Positions 56,301-64,000 of a stretch of DNA of 64,000 nucleotides are shown in pieces. The DNA is taken from contig JADKJL010000009.1 of assembly GCA_016721015.1 (NCBI GenBank), positions 1 through 64,000 of the forward strand, read 5' to 3'. The translations under genes were made by a program, and so were the position numbers. Positions within the stretch are counted from its first letter, which is position 1. Each line of letters starts with the position of its first letter. Source of the DNA: Lysobacterales bacterium (GTDB taxonomy: Bacteria > Pseudomonadota > Gammaproteobacteria > Xanthomonadales > Rhodanobacteraceae). Under the pieces are notes generated by a model. It did no database searches, was not told where the DNA came from, and saw nothing but the letters and a program-made list of their open reading frames with translations.

Positions 56301-56830
56301 CGCCGTTCCTTGTAGCGCGAGATGCCGGCGGCCTCCTCGAGATGAACCCGCAATTGTTCGGGATCGGACTCGATGATCTGGCTGATCATTCCCTGTTCGA
56401 TGATCGAATAGCTGCGCGGCCCCAGACCGGTGCCGAGGAACAGATCGGTGATGTCACGACGTCGGCAACGTGTGCCATTGAGGAAATACTGCGACTGCCC
56501 GTCGCGGCTGACCATGCGCTTGACCGAGATCTCGTTGTAGTGCGCGTATTCGCCGGTGACGGTGCCATCGGAATTGTCGAACACGAGCTCGACGATGGCC
56601 TGCCCGACCGGCTTGCGCGAACTGGACCCGGAAAAGATGACGTCGGTCAGCGAATCGCCACGCAGGCGACTTGCCGCACTCTCGCCCATGACCCAGCGGA
56701 TCGCATCGATGATGTTCGACTTTCCACAGCCATTCGGCCCGACCACGGCGGACATGTTGGTGGGCAGGTGCAGGGTGGTCGGATCGACAAATGACTTGAA
56801 GCCGGCCAGTTTGATCGTAGTCAGTCGCAT
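53327..56830 (-). CDS. smc: Chromosome segregation protein SMC
   Basis: A 1167-residue condensin subunit that folds and separates the chromosome with ScpA and ScpB (both at 58.8-60.5 kb). The N-terminal Walker A is VVGPNGCGKSNIIDAIRWVMGE. Long coiled coils (~170-500 and ~660-1000) flank a hinge (about 515-650, IRSARRLGEVLDVDNGWERAVETVLQ). The C-terminal ATPase half has the signature LLSGGEKAMTAVALVF and the Walker B CLLDEVDAPLDEANVGRF. It is intact. Presence of SMC instead of MukB supports a Xanthomonadales-type host. Confidence 0.98.
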   Translation of the reverse strand: MRLTTIKLAGFKSFVDPTTLHLPTNMSAVVGPNGCGKSNIIDAIRWVMGESAASRLRGDSLTDVIFSGSSSRKPVGQAIVELVFDNSDGTVTGEYAHYNEISVKRMVSRDGQSQYFLNGTRCRRRDITDLFLGTGLGPRSYSIIEQGMISQIIESDPEQLRVHLEEAAGISRYKERRKETESRIKATRENLDRVTDVRDEVDKQLEHLKRQARAAERWQEFQAQHKRKEAELKVVTLREARADLDSQSGTLRQAELAIEQQLAEQRQREAQIETGREAHTAATEHLNSVQGEVYKVGAEIARVEQQIEHSRVLAEQLERARLETERAHQELAEHIATDSSQVESLRLTLSDSAPQREALHEAVENAAEVLRIAEASLAEWQEHWDVYSRSSSEAAQAAEIERTRLDYLDRQCVEADRRRDALEAEKKAADLVDLTTALAALDGEQDQLREKVEALTAVLDERRQSFEQIVESERGLQTSLSAKRGELEKSRGRLASLEALQHAALADDAGVVDEWLKHLGIRSARRLGEVLDVDNGWERAVETVLQGWLDAVLVEAPDTLQGELAHLAEVDLTLLAKATSETSGPAGTLAAHVRGPIAALSLLARVRTAHSLGEAHGLLADLAWGESIITADGEWVGKGFVRIARAQGSQVGVLAREREIAELSGRIEQLTAEIEEHASALENSRIARIDAERDRDDAQRETHAGHRRLAEISGQLQSHRGRLDSAHERLLRVDAELSELIAKLDDDNAQIREARGRLDSAVERMGALEQQRQQLDSGRRQLLEAREEARMNAREARDTEHQAALSVESKRSAMSSLEQSLQRMMAQSSQLDTRRAEIATQLESRGDPLAELESERQVCLNQRLLVDRQLVEARKALEEQDAEMRKFETERNRIVDALTERREHLSNLRLNEQERRLHAQNLEAAIVEAGFEIEALFAELPEEIDADQWQKDLDDLEQKIRRLEPVNLAAIQEYEEQSQRKVYLDAQLTDLGTALETLEAAIRKIDRETRQRFKDTFDRVNTGVQELFPRLFGGGQAYLELTGEDLLTTGVSIMARPPGKRVTSISLLSGGEKAMTAVALVFSIFRLNPAPFCLLDEVDAPLDEANVGRFSAMVTEMSQNVQFIFVTHNKATMEAASQLCGVTMREPGVSRLVQVDLAEAAKLAGAA

Positions 56831-56851
56831 GCAGCGTTCGTCCCTGGTGGA

Positions 56852-57739
56852 TCAGTTTGCGGGCTTTTCAGCGGGCTTGGAATCGGCTTCGGCAGCCGGC
56901 TTTTTGATCGCGGGTGCGGGCGCGCCTGGCGTCTCGGTGACCACCTTGGCGCTGTCGCGCAGCTTCATCAGCCGCTGCTGACCCAACTGGGTCAGCACGG
57001 TCTCGCGAATGCTGTCCTTGAGCTGATCGAACGTGGGCGGAACGAATGGGGAAATCGCGCCGACATGCAGGACATGCCAGCCATATTCGGTGTGCACCGG
57101 CACCTTGCTGGTTTCGCCCGAGTTGAGTGCACTCAATGCATTGCCAAGTGCCGGCGGCAACTGGCTCGGGCGAACGCGCTGGAAGGCACGCGCCTGCAGG
57201 GCCTTCTTGCCCCAGCGTTCGAATACGTCCTTGAATGGCTGGCTGATCGCCTCGCCGGCGGCTTTCAGCGCATCGTCCTCGCTGGCGAACAGCAACTGGC
57301 TGAAGTCGTATTCAGAGCTTCCTGCCTTGGCGATCTGTTGCTGGTATTCGGTTTGCAACACGCTGTCATCGACCTGCGCGGCGTTGCGGAACTTGGCCAT
57401 CGTCGCATTCGCGTTGCCTTGCAGCCGATTGATTTCGACTTCCGCAGCGAACATCGGATCGTTGGCATATGCCTCCGCCCTGGACGCCTGCTCCAGCAGG
57501 ATGTAGTCGGTCAACTCGGTCAATGCCGCAGCGCGTTGCTCGGCAACTGCCAGATCGAGCTTGCGCTCGCGTGCGAGCACATCAAGCAGAACCTGCGGAA
57601 CCGCCTGGCCGTTTACGGTTTCGACGGCCGGCAGGTCGGAAGGCAGCGAGGCATTGCGGTCGCCATTGGCGCAACCTGCCAGTACCCCGGTCAGGGACAG
57701 GGCAATCGCGACCATTCGAATCGGAGAAATTGCAATCAT
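56852..57739 (-). CDS. Parvulin-type peptidyl-prolyl isomerase, lipoprotein
   Basis: A 295-residue periplasmic foldase of the PpiC/EpsD type. A lipobox (LTGVLAGC, about residues 16-23) suggests lipid anchoring. The middle contains a SurA/PrsA-like helical region (VLARERKLDLAVAEQRAAAL). The PPIase domain follows (~135-240), with DFSQLLFASEDDALKA and VPVHTEYGWHVLHVG. The tail is Ala/Pro/Lys-rich. ATG at 57739 overlaps the bolA stop by 4 bp, which supports this start. smc follows 21 bp downstream. Confidence 0.87.
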   Translation of the reverse strand: MIAISPIRMVAIALSLTGVLAGCANGDRNASLPSDLPAVETVNGQAVPQVLLDVLARERKLDLAVAEQRAAALTELTDYILLEQASRAEAYANDPMFAAEVEINRLQGNANATMAKFRNAAQVDDSVLQTEYQQQIAKAGSSEYDFSQLLFASEDDALKAAGEAISQPFKDVFERWGKKALQARAFQRVRPSQLPPALGNALSALNSGETSKVPVHTEYGWHVLHVGAISPFVPPTFDQLKDSIRETVLTQLGQQRLMKLRDSAKVVTETPGAPAPAIKKPAAEADSKPAEKPAN

Positions 57740-58008
57740 TGGCTTTCCGTTGAAGTGCGTGCGTCGATCGCCAACGCATGGATGTCGGTTTGCATGAGCT
57801 CACCAAGGGCGGCATAGACCGCGCGATGGCGCGCCAGCGGAGTGAGTCCGTCGAACGCCGGGCTGGTGATGCGGATGCTGAAATGCCCGCGTCCATCACG
57901 GGCCCCGGGGTGTCCCGCGTGGCGGTGGCTGTCGTCGGTGATGGTCAGTTCGATCGGTTGCAGGTTCTCTTCGAGTCGCGACCGGATCGTCCCAATCCGG
58001 TCGATCAC
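57736..58008 (-). CDS. bolA: BolA-family protein
   Basis: A 90-residue BolA protein, which partners monothiol glutaredoxins in iron-sulphur and stress control. It reads from VIDRIGTIRSRLEENLQPIE, then LTITDDSHRHAGHPGARDGRGHFSI and DGLTPLARHRAVYAALGELM, to DIHALAIDART. The His in the SHRHAGH loop and the later HR pair are conserved. The start is GTG at 58008, overlapping the yciI stop by 4 bp (GTGA). Confidence 0.93.
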   Translation of the reverse strand: MIDRIGTIRSRLEENLQPIELTITDDSHRHAGHPGARDGRGHFSIRITSPAFDGLTPLARHRAVYAALGELMQTDIHALAIDARTSTESQ

Positions 58009-58304
58009 GGCAGTACCTTGCGCAAGGGGCGTATCTCGACATCGCGGTAGACCCCCGCTTCGAGATACGGATCGGCGTTTGCCCAGATCCGCGCCGCCGC
58101 AATGTCGGAGAATTCGGCAACGATCAGGCTGCCAGTGAATCCGGCCGGCCCTGGATCCTCGGCATCGATCGCCGGAAATGGCCCGGCGAGCAGCAACCTG
58201 CCCTGATCGCGCAATTCGTGCAGACGCGCCAGATGAGCCGGTCGATTGGCATGGCGAAGTTCGAGGCTTGCCGGATTGTCGTGACCGGTAATTGCGTACC
58301 ACAT
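58005..58304 (-). CDS. yciI: YciI-family protein
   Basis: A 99-residue ferredoxin-like protein of the YciI family. It shows MWYAITGHDNPASLELRHANRPAHLARL, LLAGPFPAID, GSLIVAEFSDIAAARIWANADPYLEAGVY and VEIRPLRKVL, with the conserved His and Asp of the pocket. The biochemical role is not established. It leads a tightly overlapping run yciI-bolA-PPIase, which continues into smc and zipA. Confidence 0.93.
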   Translation of the reverse strand: MWYAITGHDNPASLELRHANRPAHLARLHELRDQGRLLLAGPFPAIDAEDPGPAGFTGSLIVAEFSDIAAARIWANADPYLEAGVYRDVEIRPLRKVLP

Positions 58305-58812
58305 GAAATCGGATCCCGAAAAAGGTCGACTATGTTAGCCGATGCGAAGTTGCCAGCGAACCGCCAGTTGCGCTGGCCCGATCACCGCGGTGCAGCAACT
58401 GAATTGCTGGACTTCCGCCATCGAATGGGCTTAGTCTTGCGTCCGAACCCTAGGTTTGCGACCGCCCGCCCGTCAATAGACGGTCGAATGTCGTGTTGCA
58501 CGACTGGATTTCCTGCCCATAGCGTCACATCCGGAATGGTGGAACCCGGATGTAGCCTCAGGCAGCGCAGCAAGCCCTCGAATCGTTGCGCGGGAACGGC
58601 ACCATCGAAACGTTCCGGAATGCACGATTCCGCTTGGCGCCGGAAAAACCGGCATTGGTGTTATTCGATTTGAGTTTCATTGACGGCATCGGATCGGTTC
58701 ATGGATTCGTGTCATTCGTCATACGCATGGTTGCGGTGCCCAGTCACCAGCCACGCGCCCGAGCGGCCAGATTGCACCGGCCGATCGATCCTTTTTTACG
58801 CGAGATCTGCGC
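58305..58812. other. Divergent intergenic region, no gene recognised
   Basis: About 500 bases between the divergent yciI and scpA genes. It should hold promoters for both. Short open frames on both strands show no family match and no ribosome binding site. No tRNA is seen. Confidence 0.5.
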
Positions 58813-59709
58813 ATGACCCACGCCGTGAGGCGACGGGCAACCGGATCGGATATGAACAACCCGACAGCCGAACCTCAAATCCAGCAAGAAGAGTCCGCCT
58901 CGGCATTTCCGCCGATTCCGCAGCAGCAGGAAATGCGGCTGGCGATCGTGCGCGGCGAACCCGTGCTGCAAATGCCGCAGGATCTCTACATCCCGCCCGA
59001 TGCGCTCGAAGTCATCCTCGATGCGTTCGAAGGGCCATTGGATCTGCTGTTGTATCTGATCCGTCGCCAGAACCTCGACATCCTCGATATTCCGGTTGCC
59101 GAAATCACCCGCCAGTACGTCGAATATATCGACATGATGCAGGAGATTCGCCTTGAGCTCGCCGCAGAATATCTGGTCATGGCGGCCATCCTTGCAGAGA
59201 TCAAGTCACGCCTGCTGCTGCCACGACCACCCGAAGTCGAGGGCATCGAGGATGATCCGCGCGCAGAGCTGATCCGTCGCCTGCAGGAATACGAGCGATT
59301 CAAGAAGGCCGCTGCCGATATCGATGAATTGCCACGGCTGGAGCGCGATACCGCTGTCGTTTCGGCATACGTTCCGGATCACAACATCATCCGCTTGCCG
59401 CCACCGGTCGATTTGCGTGAATTGCTGTTGGCGCTCAAGGATGTCCTCAACCGCGCCGACCTGTTCAGTCATCACGCGATCCAGCGTGAAGCATTGTCGG
59501 TACGAAATCGCATGAGCGACGTGCTGAAAGCGCTCGACAATGGCGAGTTTCATCGTTTTGAAACCTTGTTTGACCCAAGCGAGGGACGACACGGCATCAT
59601 CGTGACCTTCCTCGCCATTCTCGAGCTGGCCAAGGAACACCTGCTGGAAATCTCCCAGGGTGAAGCGCTTGCGCCGATCTATCTGAAATCGCTGGCAATC
59701 GCCGATTGA
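58813..59709 (+). CDS. scpA: Segregation and condensation protein ScpA
   Basis: The kleisin of the SMC complex, 298 residues. Conserved segments are DAFEGPLDLLLYLIRRQNLDILDIPVAEIT, EYLVMAAILAEIKSRLLLPR, ELIRRLQEYERFKKAA and FDPSEGRHGIIVTFLAILELAKE. The first ~40 residues are variable, so ATG at 58852 is an alternative start. scpB follows with overlapping or nearly touching frames. smc is 2 kb away on the other strand. Confidence 0.96.
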   Translation: MTHAVRRRATGSDMNNPTAEPQIQQEESASAFPPIPQQQEMRLAIVRGEPVLQMPQDLYIPPDALEVILDAFEGPLDLLLYLIRRQNLDILDIPVAEITRQYVEYIDMMQEIRLELAAEYLVMAAILAEIKSRLLLPRPPEVEGIEDDPRAELIRRLQEYERFKKAAADIDELPRLERDTAVVSAYVPDHNIIRLPPPVDLRELLLALKDVLNRADLFSHHAIQREALSVRNRMSDVLKALDNGEFHRFETLFDPSEGRHGIIVTFLAILELAKEHLLEISQGEALAPIYLKSLAIAD

Positions 59710-59720
59710 ACACCTTGCAC

Positions 59721-60494
59721 ATGATCGAATTTGAATTACTGAAACGCATTGTTGAAGCGGCCCTTCTGGCCGCCGGCAACCCGCTGACGACGACCCAGTT
59801 GCTCGCCTTGTTCGGCGACAACGAAGCGACCAGCCATGACGACATCGCCCGCGCCATCGAGTCGCTGCAAGCCGACAGCGCATCGCGTGGCATCGAACTG
59901 ATCGAGGTCGCTTCCGGATTCCGCTATCAGGTTCGCCAGGATGTGCATGCCTGGGTCGCGCGCCTGTGGACCGAGCGCCCGAGCCGCTATTCGCGCGCCT
60001 TGCTTGAGACGCTTGCGCTGATCGCCTACCGCCAGCCGATCACGCGTGGCGAGATCGAACAGATCCGCGGGGTCGCGGTTTCAACGCATATCATCAAGAC
60101 ACTGGAAGAGCGTGAGTGGATCCGTGTGGTCGGCCACCGCGACGTTCCGGGCAAGCCAACCCTGTTCGGCACAACCCGTGGATTCCTCGACTATTTCAAT
60201 TTGAAGTCGCTCGATGAACTGCCCTCACTCGGCGAGATCCGCGACATCGATGATCTCGACCCGCAACTGTCACTTGGCCCACCCTCCGAAGACGCGCTTG
60301 CGATTGCCGTCGACAATGATCCGCAGGTGCTGGCCGAGGTCGTCGAACAGCTCGCAGCCATTGAACCCCAGGAAAGCGGCGTCATCGCCGCGGACCCCGC
60401 CCCCCGACCCGCTGTCCCGGCTGAAGCCGCCAGTACGTCGCCGATCCTGTCCGCGTCCGAACGTGACGCCGACACTACGGAGCAAGATGCATGA
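59721..60494 (+). CDS. scpB: Segregation and condensation protein ScpB
   Basis: A winged-helix partner of ScpA, 257 residues from the ATG at 59721 (a TTG at 59706 would overlap scpA). It shows LKRIVEAALLAAGNPLTTTQLLALF, GFRYQVRQDVHAWVARLW, SRALLETLALIAYRQPITRGEIEQIRGVAVS and VVGHRDVPGKPTLFGTT. The last ~60 residues are acidic and low complexity. The stop overlaps the rluB start by 4 bp, so all three genes are one unit. Confidence 0.95.
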   Translation: MIEFELLKRIVEAALLAAGNPLTTTQLLALFGDNEATSHDDIARAIESLQADSASRGIELIEVASGFRYQVRQDVHAWVARLWTERPSRYSRALLETLALIAYRQPITRGEIEQIRGVAVSTHIIKTLEEREWIRVVGHRDVPGKPTLFGTTRGFLDYFNLKSLDELPSLGEIRDIDDLDPQLSLGPPSEDALAIAVDNDPQVLAEVVEQLAAIEPQESGVIAADPAPRPAVPAEAASTSPILSASERDADTTEQDA

Positions 60495-62071
60495 CCTCTC
60501 CCGTACGCAATGTACTTTCCCTGAAACGCCCGGATGCCGAAGAGACCGCCGGCGGACTCGAGGAGCGCCTGCACAAGGTGCTCGCCACGGCCGGACTCGG
60601 CTCGCGGCGAATGCTCGAAGGCCGAATCGAAGCGGGCGAAGTGCTGGTCAACAGCAACGCCGCGAGCCTCGGCTCGAGCGTTCATGCCGGTGATCGTGTC
60701 GAGCTTGACGGCAAACGGTTCGTCGTCATCAGCGACAGCACCGAGCACGCCCAGGTCATCGTCTACAACAAGCCGGAAGGCGTGATGACGACACGTGACG
60801 ATCCCGACGGACGGCCGACCGTATTCGAGCACCTGCCACGGCTGAAAGGTGCGCGCTGGATCGCGGTCGGTCGCCTCGACATAAATACCACCGGACTGCT
60901 TCTGCTGACCACGGATGGCGGACTCGCCAACGCGCTGATGCATCCCAGCTCCGAGCTCGAACGCGAATACATTTGCCGGGTGCATGGTGAGGTTCCAGAC
61001 GAGTTGGTCGAGCGCTTGCGCAGCGGCGTCGAACTCGAAGACGGACCGGCCCATTTCGACGAAATTGCCGTGATCAGTCGCGGTGGCAGCCATTCGTGGT
61101 TCCGTGTGGTCATCCGTGAAGGACGCAATCGTGAAGTTCGACGCATGTGGGAGGCGGTCGGCCTGATGGTCAGCCGGCTCAAACGGGTACGTTATGCCAA
61201 CGTCGAACTGCCGCGTCTGCTGAAACGCCAACAAAGCGCCGAGCTGGCTGCCGAACAGGTCAAGGCGCTGCGCGAATTGTGTGGCGCGGCCGAGCCCGAA
61301 ACCCGCCTCACCCTGGCACCCGTCATTGGTCAGCGTCGCAGCACGCCGACCGAATTCCGACCGGATCCAAAGACTCAGCAGGCCTGGACCAGCACGCGCA
61401 CCGAAGAAGCCCGTGAATTCGGCCAGTTCGATCGCATCCGCGATGATGGATGGCGCGCACCCTCGGCCAACAAGGGCAAACGCTCGCGTGGCGGTGGCGG
61501 TCCCCGTCCGTCACGTCCACGCGGCAAGCCCGCTTCGACTGCCGGATCCCAGTACGTAGATCCCGGACTCAATCCGGCGGTTCTGCGCGCCTGGTTTCCC
61601 GATTCGCCGCAGCCCGGAGGACGCAAGCGAAATCCCGGTGGCCGCGGGCCAGGTCAGGGTCAGGGTCAGGGCGGAAATTTCAGCAACCCGAACGCGAATG
61701 GCAATGTGGCGAATGGCAATCGTGCGCCAAGAAACGAAAATGTCGATGGCAACCGCCCGCCACGCGGAAACGTCCAACGCGGCAGTCCCGGCGGCCAGGG
61801 CAATCGTCCGCCGCGCGAGCATGCGCGTCAGGACGATGCGGTCGGCAACCGCGCGCCGCGTGGCAATACCCCGCATGACGATGCGCGCGGCAACCGCGCC
61901 CAGCCGGCAGAGGGAAATGTCTGGGCCAATCGAGGCAAGCGGCCTGCCGATGGCGCGCGCGGCAACTCTTCACGCGGCGGCAACGGCGGACCGGGCAAAC
62001 CCCGCGGTGGCCAGGGCCGCCGGCCCGGTGGCCCTGGCCCGCGCGGAAACGGCAATCGTCGCGATTCCTGA
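60491..62071 (+). CDS. rluB: 23S rRNA pseudouridine-2605 synthase RluB with long disordered tail
   Basis: Makes pseudouridine in helix 89 of 23S rRNA. An S4 RNA-binding domain (RLHKVLATAGLGSRRMLEGRI) is followed by the RsuA-type catalytic domain. This has VIVYNKPEGVMTTRDDPDGR, the catalytic Asp in AVGRLDINTTGLLLLTTDGG, and REGRNREVRRMWEAVGLMVSRLKR. After about residue 330 the protein continues for ~195 residues rich in Gly, Arg, Asn and Pro, with GNRAPR and RPPR repeats. At 526 residues it is far longer than the ~290 of E. coli. A terminator follows. Confidence 0.95.
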   Translation: MTSPVRNVLSLKRPDAEETAGGLEERLHKVLATAGLGSRRMLEGRIEAGEVLVNSNAASLGSSVHAGDRVELDGKRFVVISDSTEHAQVIVYNKPEGVMTTRDDPDGRPTVFEHLPRLKGARWIAVGRLDINTTGLLLLTTDGGLANALMHPSSELEREYICRVHGEVPDELVERLRSGVELEDGPAHFDEIAVISRGGSHSWFRVVIREGRNREVRRMWEAVGLMVSRLKRVRYANVELPRLLKRQQSAELAAEQVKALRELCGAAEPETRLTLAPVIGQRRSTPTEFRPDPKTQQAWTSTRTEEAREFGQFDRIRDDGWRAPSANKGKRSRGGGGPRPSRPRGKPASTAGSQYVDPGLNPAVLRAWFPDSPQPGGRKRNPGGRGPGQGQGQGGNFSNPNANGNVANGNRAPRNENVDGNRPPRGNVQRGSPGGQGNRPPREHARQDDAVGNRAPRGNTPHDDARGNRAQPAEGNVWANRGKRPADGARGNSSRGGNGGPGKPRGGQGRRPGGPGPRGNGNRRDS

Positions 62072-62096
62072 CCAACGAACCTGATCGGCACCAAGC

Positions 62097-62126
62097 AAAA
62101 CGGCGAAACCTGGGTTTCGCCGTTTT
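62097..62126. terminator. Strong intrinsic terminator after rluB
   Basis: AAAACGGCGAAAC-CTGG-GTTTCGCCGTTTT is a perfect 13-bp stem ending in a T-run; the A-run on the other side lets it serve the convergent gene at 62152 as well. Confidence 0.88.
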
Positions 62127-62151
62127 GTCGAACAAGCGCTGGATAAAGCGA

Positions 62152-62868
62152 TCAGTCGAGCTTCACGCCTTTCTTGTTGCTGTCGCGACGCTTGTGTTCC
62201 TTGGCCGCGTATTCGGCTTCGCAACCGTTCTTCTCGACCATCACGCAACTCAGATAATCCGTAACTTCGACCAGAACCGCACGAATGGCCTTGCCGGCGG
62301 GCGTGTTCTTTTCCTGCGACAGCGATCCACCGAAGCCGCCACGAAAGACGCCGACGCTGACGCCACCACCCGAGGTACGGCCTTCCACCGTGCGCGAGAA
62401 ATCGACTTCGCCGGTCGTCGCATTGACCACGCGAACGTCAACTGCGATATAGGCTTCGCTTTTCTTGCCACCCAGCGAGATGCCCTTGAAGCTCAGACCA
62501 CCGCCAGTACTTGCGGTGTTCTCCTCGTACGAGGTCACCGTGCCCATGACCAGGTAGTCGGCGCCGGTCAATTTGCCGATGCTGGCACCGGTGCCGGAGC
62601 GGACGCGACCCGAAGCAGCCAGATTTTGCTCTTCAAGCACATTTTCGAGTTTTGCACGCTCGACGACACGAAAGCTCCCGGTGCTCGACAGCTCATTCGA
62701 CAACATGCCGGAAAGCTCCCAGCCCACTCCTCCGCGCCACCAACCTGCTCCGGATTCGTTCTTGAACTCCGCGACACCGACCGACGGCTTGCCACCGTCA
62801 GCGAGCACAGCGCCAGCGAAGCCCATTCCCGCAAGGGCCAGCGTGGCCATGACGACAAACTTCTTCAT
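62152..62868 (-). CDS. Exported CsgG/LpoB-like protein
   Basis: A 238-residue exported protein with a signal peptide (KKFVVMATLALAGMGFAGAVLA), no lipobox cysteine. The mature part reads PSVGVAEFKNESG, ELSGMLSNELSSTGSFRVVERAKLENVLEEQNLAASG, then GADYLVMGTVTSYEE and AYIAVDVRVVNATTGEVDFSRTVEG. This is the CsgG/LpoB-like fold, used for outer-membrane curli export or peptidoglycan synthase activation; no csg or mrcB genes are near. Two cysteines near the end (SCVMVEKNGCEAEY) may pair. ATG at 62868 has GAGGAAAG upstream. Confidence 0.82.
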   Translation of the reverse strand: MKKFVVMATLALAGMGFAGAVLADGGKPSVGVAEFKNESGAGWWRGGVGWELSGMLSNELSSTGSFRVVERAKLENVLEEQNLAASGRVRSGTGASIGKLTGADYLVMGTVTSYEENTASTGGGLSFKGISLGGKKSEAYIAVDVRVVNATTGEVDFSRTVEGRTSGGGVSVGVFRGGFGGSLSQEKNTPAGKAIRAVLVEVTDYLSCVMVEKNGCEAEYAAKEHKRRDSNKKGVKLD

Positions 62869-63204
62869 CTTTCCTCTCCCGTTGACTTTGGAATCTCGAC
62901 ATTCACCCGGCCAGCGATCCCGCTGATCCGGTTGATCCTTTGTGACCGTTCTCATGGTTGCCGTTCCGGTCAAGCGTTAACGCAAACCACGATCGGCGAA
63001 TATTCTAGCAGTCGTGAACGGCCAGATTGATGCATGACCGTACGCTCACCTGCCGATCACCTCACATGTGACCTGTGATCCGGCTCGCATTCCATGCCCA
63101 AACGGTCATGGATCGAGATGGTAACAAGGTCGCAACGAGGGGTTAACCGCGCCGACACACGGAATACGTAAGCTTGGGCACCGCTTCCCTCATGCCCCAT
63201 CGCC

Positions 63205-63417
63205 ATGCACAGCCATCGCCAGACAGAAGCAAACATTCTCGGTTACCGACTCGATCGCATCGAGGCTGTCCTGCCCGACCGCGTTCGTTACGAAGTCGGC
63301 AGCCCCGAAAATGGCAGCATCATCGGCCGTTTTCCTGATCGGCAGGCAGCTGAGCGCTTCATCGTCATGCGCGAGCTCCGTCAAATCAGCATCCGGCCAC
63401 GAAATCCGGCGTACTGA
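63205..63417 (+). CDS. Small protein of unknown function
   Basis: A possible 70-residue protein (MHSHRQTEANILGYRLDRIE...) with charged, soluble composition and an alpha/beta pattern (VRYEVGSPENGSIIGRFPDRQAAERFIVM). I recognise no family. Codon use resembles real genes, but the ribosome binding site is weak and it stands alone upstream of the arsC-like gene. Confidence 0.45.
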   Translation: MHSHRQTEANILGYRLDRIEAVLPDRVRYEVGSPENGSIIGRFPDRQAAERFIVMRELRQISIRPRNPAY

Positions 63418-63491
63418 TTCCGCCAGCATTGCCTTGCCAAACGGCCGGGATTGCGTTCACAGTCGGTTTCCGGTTCAAGGGAAACTGCGGC

Positions 63492-63842
63492 TTGAAAAAC
63501 GTCCTCATCCTGCACAACCCGAGCTGCACGAAATCCCGTGCGACCCTCGCGCTGTTGCGCGATCGCAACATCGAACCGCGCGTTGTCGACTACCTGAACG
63601 AACCGCCTTCCATTGAAGAATTGACAAGGATCGTCCGAATGCTCGGCACCGGTGCGCGCGGGCTGATGCGAACGCAAGAGCCGGAGTATCGCGAGCTCGG
63701 GCTCGACGACGAAAGCCTTGCGGAGAACGAACTGATTGCCGCAATGCATGCGCATCCGCGCCTTATCCAGCGACCTATTGTAGTGACCAGGGACAAGGCC
63801 GCCATCGGGCGACCGCCGGAAGCGGTTCTGGAAATCCTTTGA
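63492..63842 (+). CDS. arsC: ArsC-family arsenate reductase-like protein
   Basis: A glutaredoxin-dependent ArsC-type protein of about 116 residues. It shows VLILHNPSCTKSRATLALLRDR with the active-site cysteine, then VDYLNEPPSIEELTRIVRML, ARGLMRTQEPEYRELGLDDE and HPRLIQRPIVVTRDKAAIGRPPEAVLEIL (conserved RPIVV and RP). Homology begins at the TTG at 63492; an in-frame ATG at 63429 would add 21 unrelated residues. No arsB or arsR is near, so it may act in general thiol chemistry. The stop overlaps the next start by one base. Confidence 0.85.
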   Translation: MKNVLILHNPSCTKSRATLALLRDRNIEPRVVDYLNEPPSIEELTRIVRMLGTGARGLMRTQEPEYRELGLDDESLAENELIAAMHAHPRLIQRPIVVTRDKAAIGRPPEAVLEIL

Positions 63843-64000
63843 TGGACAAGTTTCAGGGCATGCAACTTTTTGCCAAGGTCGTCGAAACGGGCAGCTTCAC
63901 CGCGGCCGCCGAGGCGCTCGGAATTTCCCGCGCCCTGGCCAGCAAGCTGATCCAGATCCTCGAGGAAAACCTTGGTGTTCGCCTGCTCAACCGCACCACA
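63842..64000 (+). CDS. LysR-family regulator, N-terminal part (runs off the window)
   Basis: Only the first 53 residues are in the window. They form the LysR helix-turn-helix: MQLFAKVVETGSFTAAAEAL, then GISRALASKLIQILEENLG and VRLLNRTT. The ATG overlaps the arsC-like stop by one base (TGATG), suggesting co-transcription. The ligand-binding part lies beyond 64000. Confidence 0.9.
   Translation, partial: MDKFQGMQLFAKVVETGSFTAAAEALGISRALASKLIQILEENLGVRLLNRTT

Noticed and set aside
55001..56794. Long open frame on the plus strand opposite smc
   Set aside because: Shadow of the smc coiled-coil coding strand; no recognisable domain.

Overview
The window looks like the chromosome of a GC-rich gammaproteobacterium of the Xanthomonadales/Lysobacterales type, possibly Rhodanobacteraceae. 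This rests on Smc-ScpA-ScpB instead of MukBEF, the order serC-pheA-hisC-aroA-cmk-rpsA-ihfB-lapA-lapB followed by surface-polysaccharide genes and galU, the ftsK-lolA pair, an aat-infA neighbourhood, and secreted proteins with an IFANGFE tail. The placement is inferred from gene content; no search was run.

Region 1 (1-12.2 kb) is accessory DNA. It holds degraded gene fragments (a second copy of a metal-operon membrane protein and a 5' scrap of rarA), a GAF-GGDEF-EAL protein, an MtfA peptidase, an IS1182-type transposase fragment, a ParDE toxin-antitoxin pair with a clear operator, a secreted beta-helix protein, and a merR-membrane protein-copA metal-resistance operon. lolA is usually followed by rarA in this group, so the block appears to sit between lolA and a rarA remnant.

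Region 2 (12.2-22 kb) carries lolA, ftsK, ald, trxB, an IS110-family element, a FemAB-like acyltransferase, aat and infA, with several palindromic repeats and a 168-bp MITE-like element. About eight single-gene reading-frame breaks fall between 2 and 22.3 kb, even in ftsK, and none is seen in the next 40 kb. Local sequence error is a more likely explanation than gene decay.

Region 3 (22-28 kb) holds a second secreted beta-helix protein with the same C-terminal tail, a sigma factor of the TIGR02999 type and a membrane Ser/Thr kinase with TPRs.

Region 4 (28-46 kb) is mostly conserved operons on the minus strand: a PLP lyase / FAD monooxygenase / aminotransferase cassette behind galU, polysaccharide initiation and epimerase genes, lapAB, ihfB, rpsA, cmk and aromatic/serine biosynthesis.

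Region 5 (46-52.4 kb) is the most distinctive part. A PHA-system protein, a patatin-like lipase, two phasin-like granule proteins, a two-domain protein very similar to the alcohol-forming fatty acyl-CoA reductase of Marinobacter, an acyl-CoA-binding protein and a TetR regulator are packed together. It looks like a regulated neutral-lipid (wax ester and/or PHA) locus.

Region 6 (52.5-64 kb) has zipA, smc, a parvulin lipoprotein, bolA, yciI, scpA, scpB, an rluB with a long disordered Gly/Arg/Asn-rich tail, a CsgG/LpoB-like exported protein, an arsC-like gene and the start of a LysR regulator.
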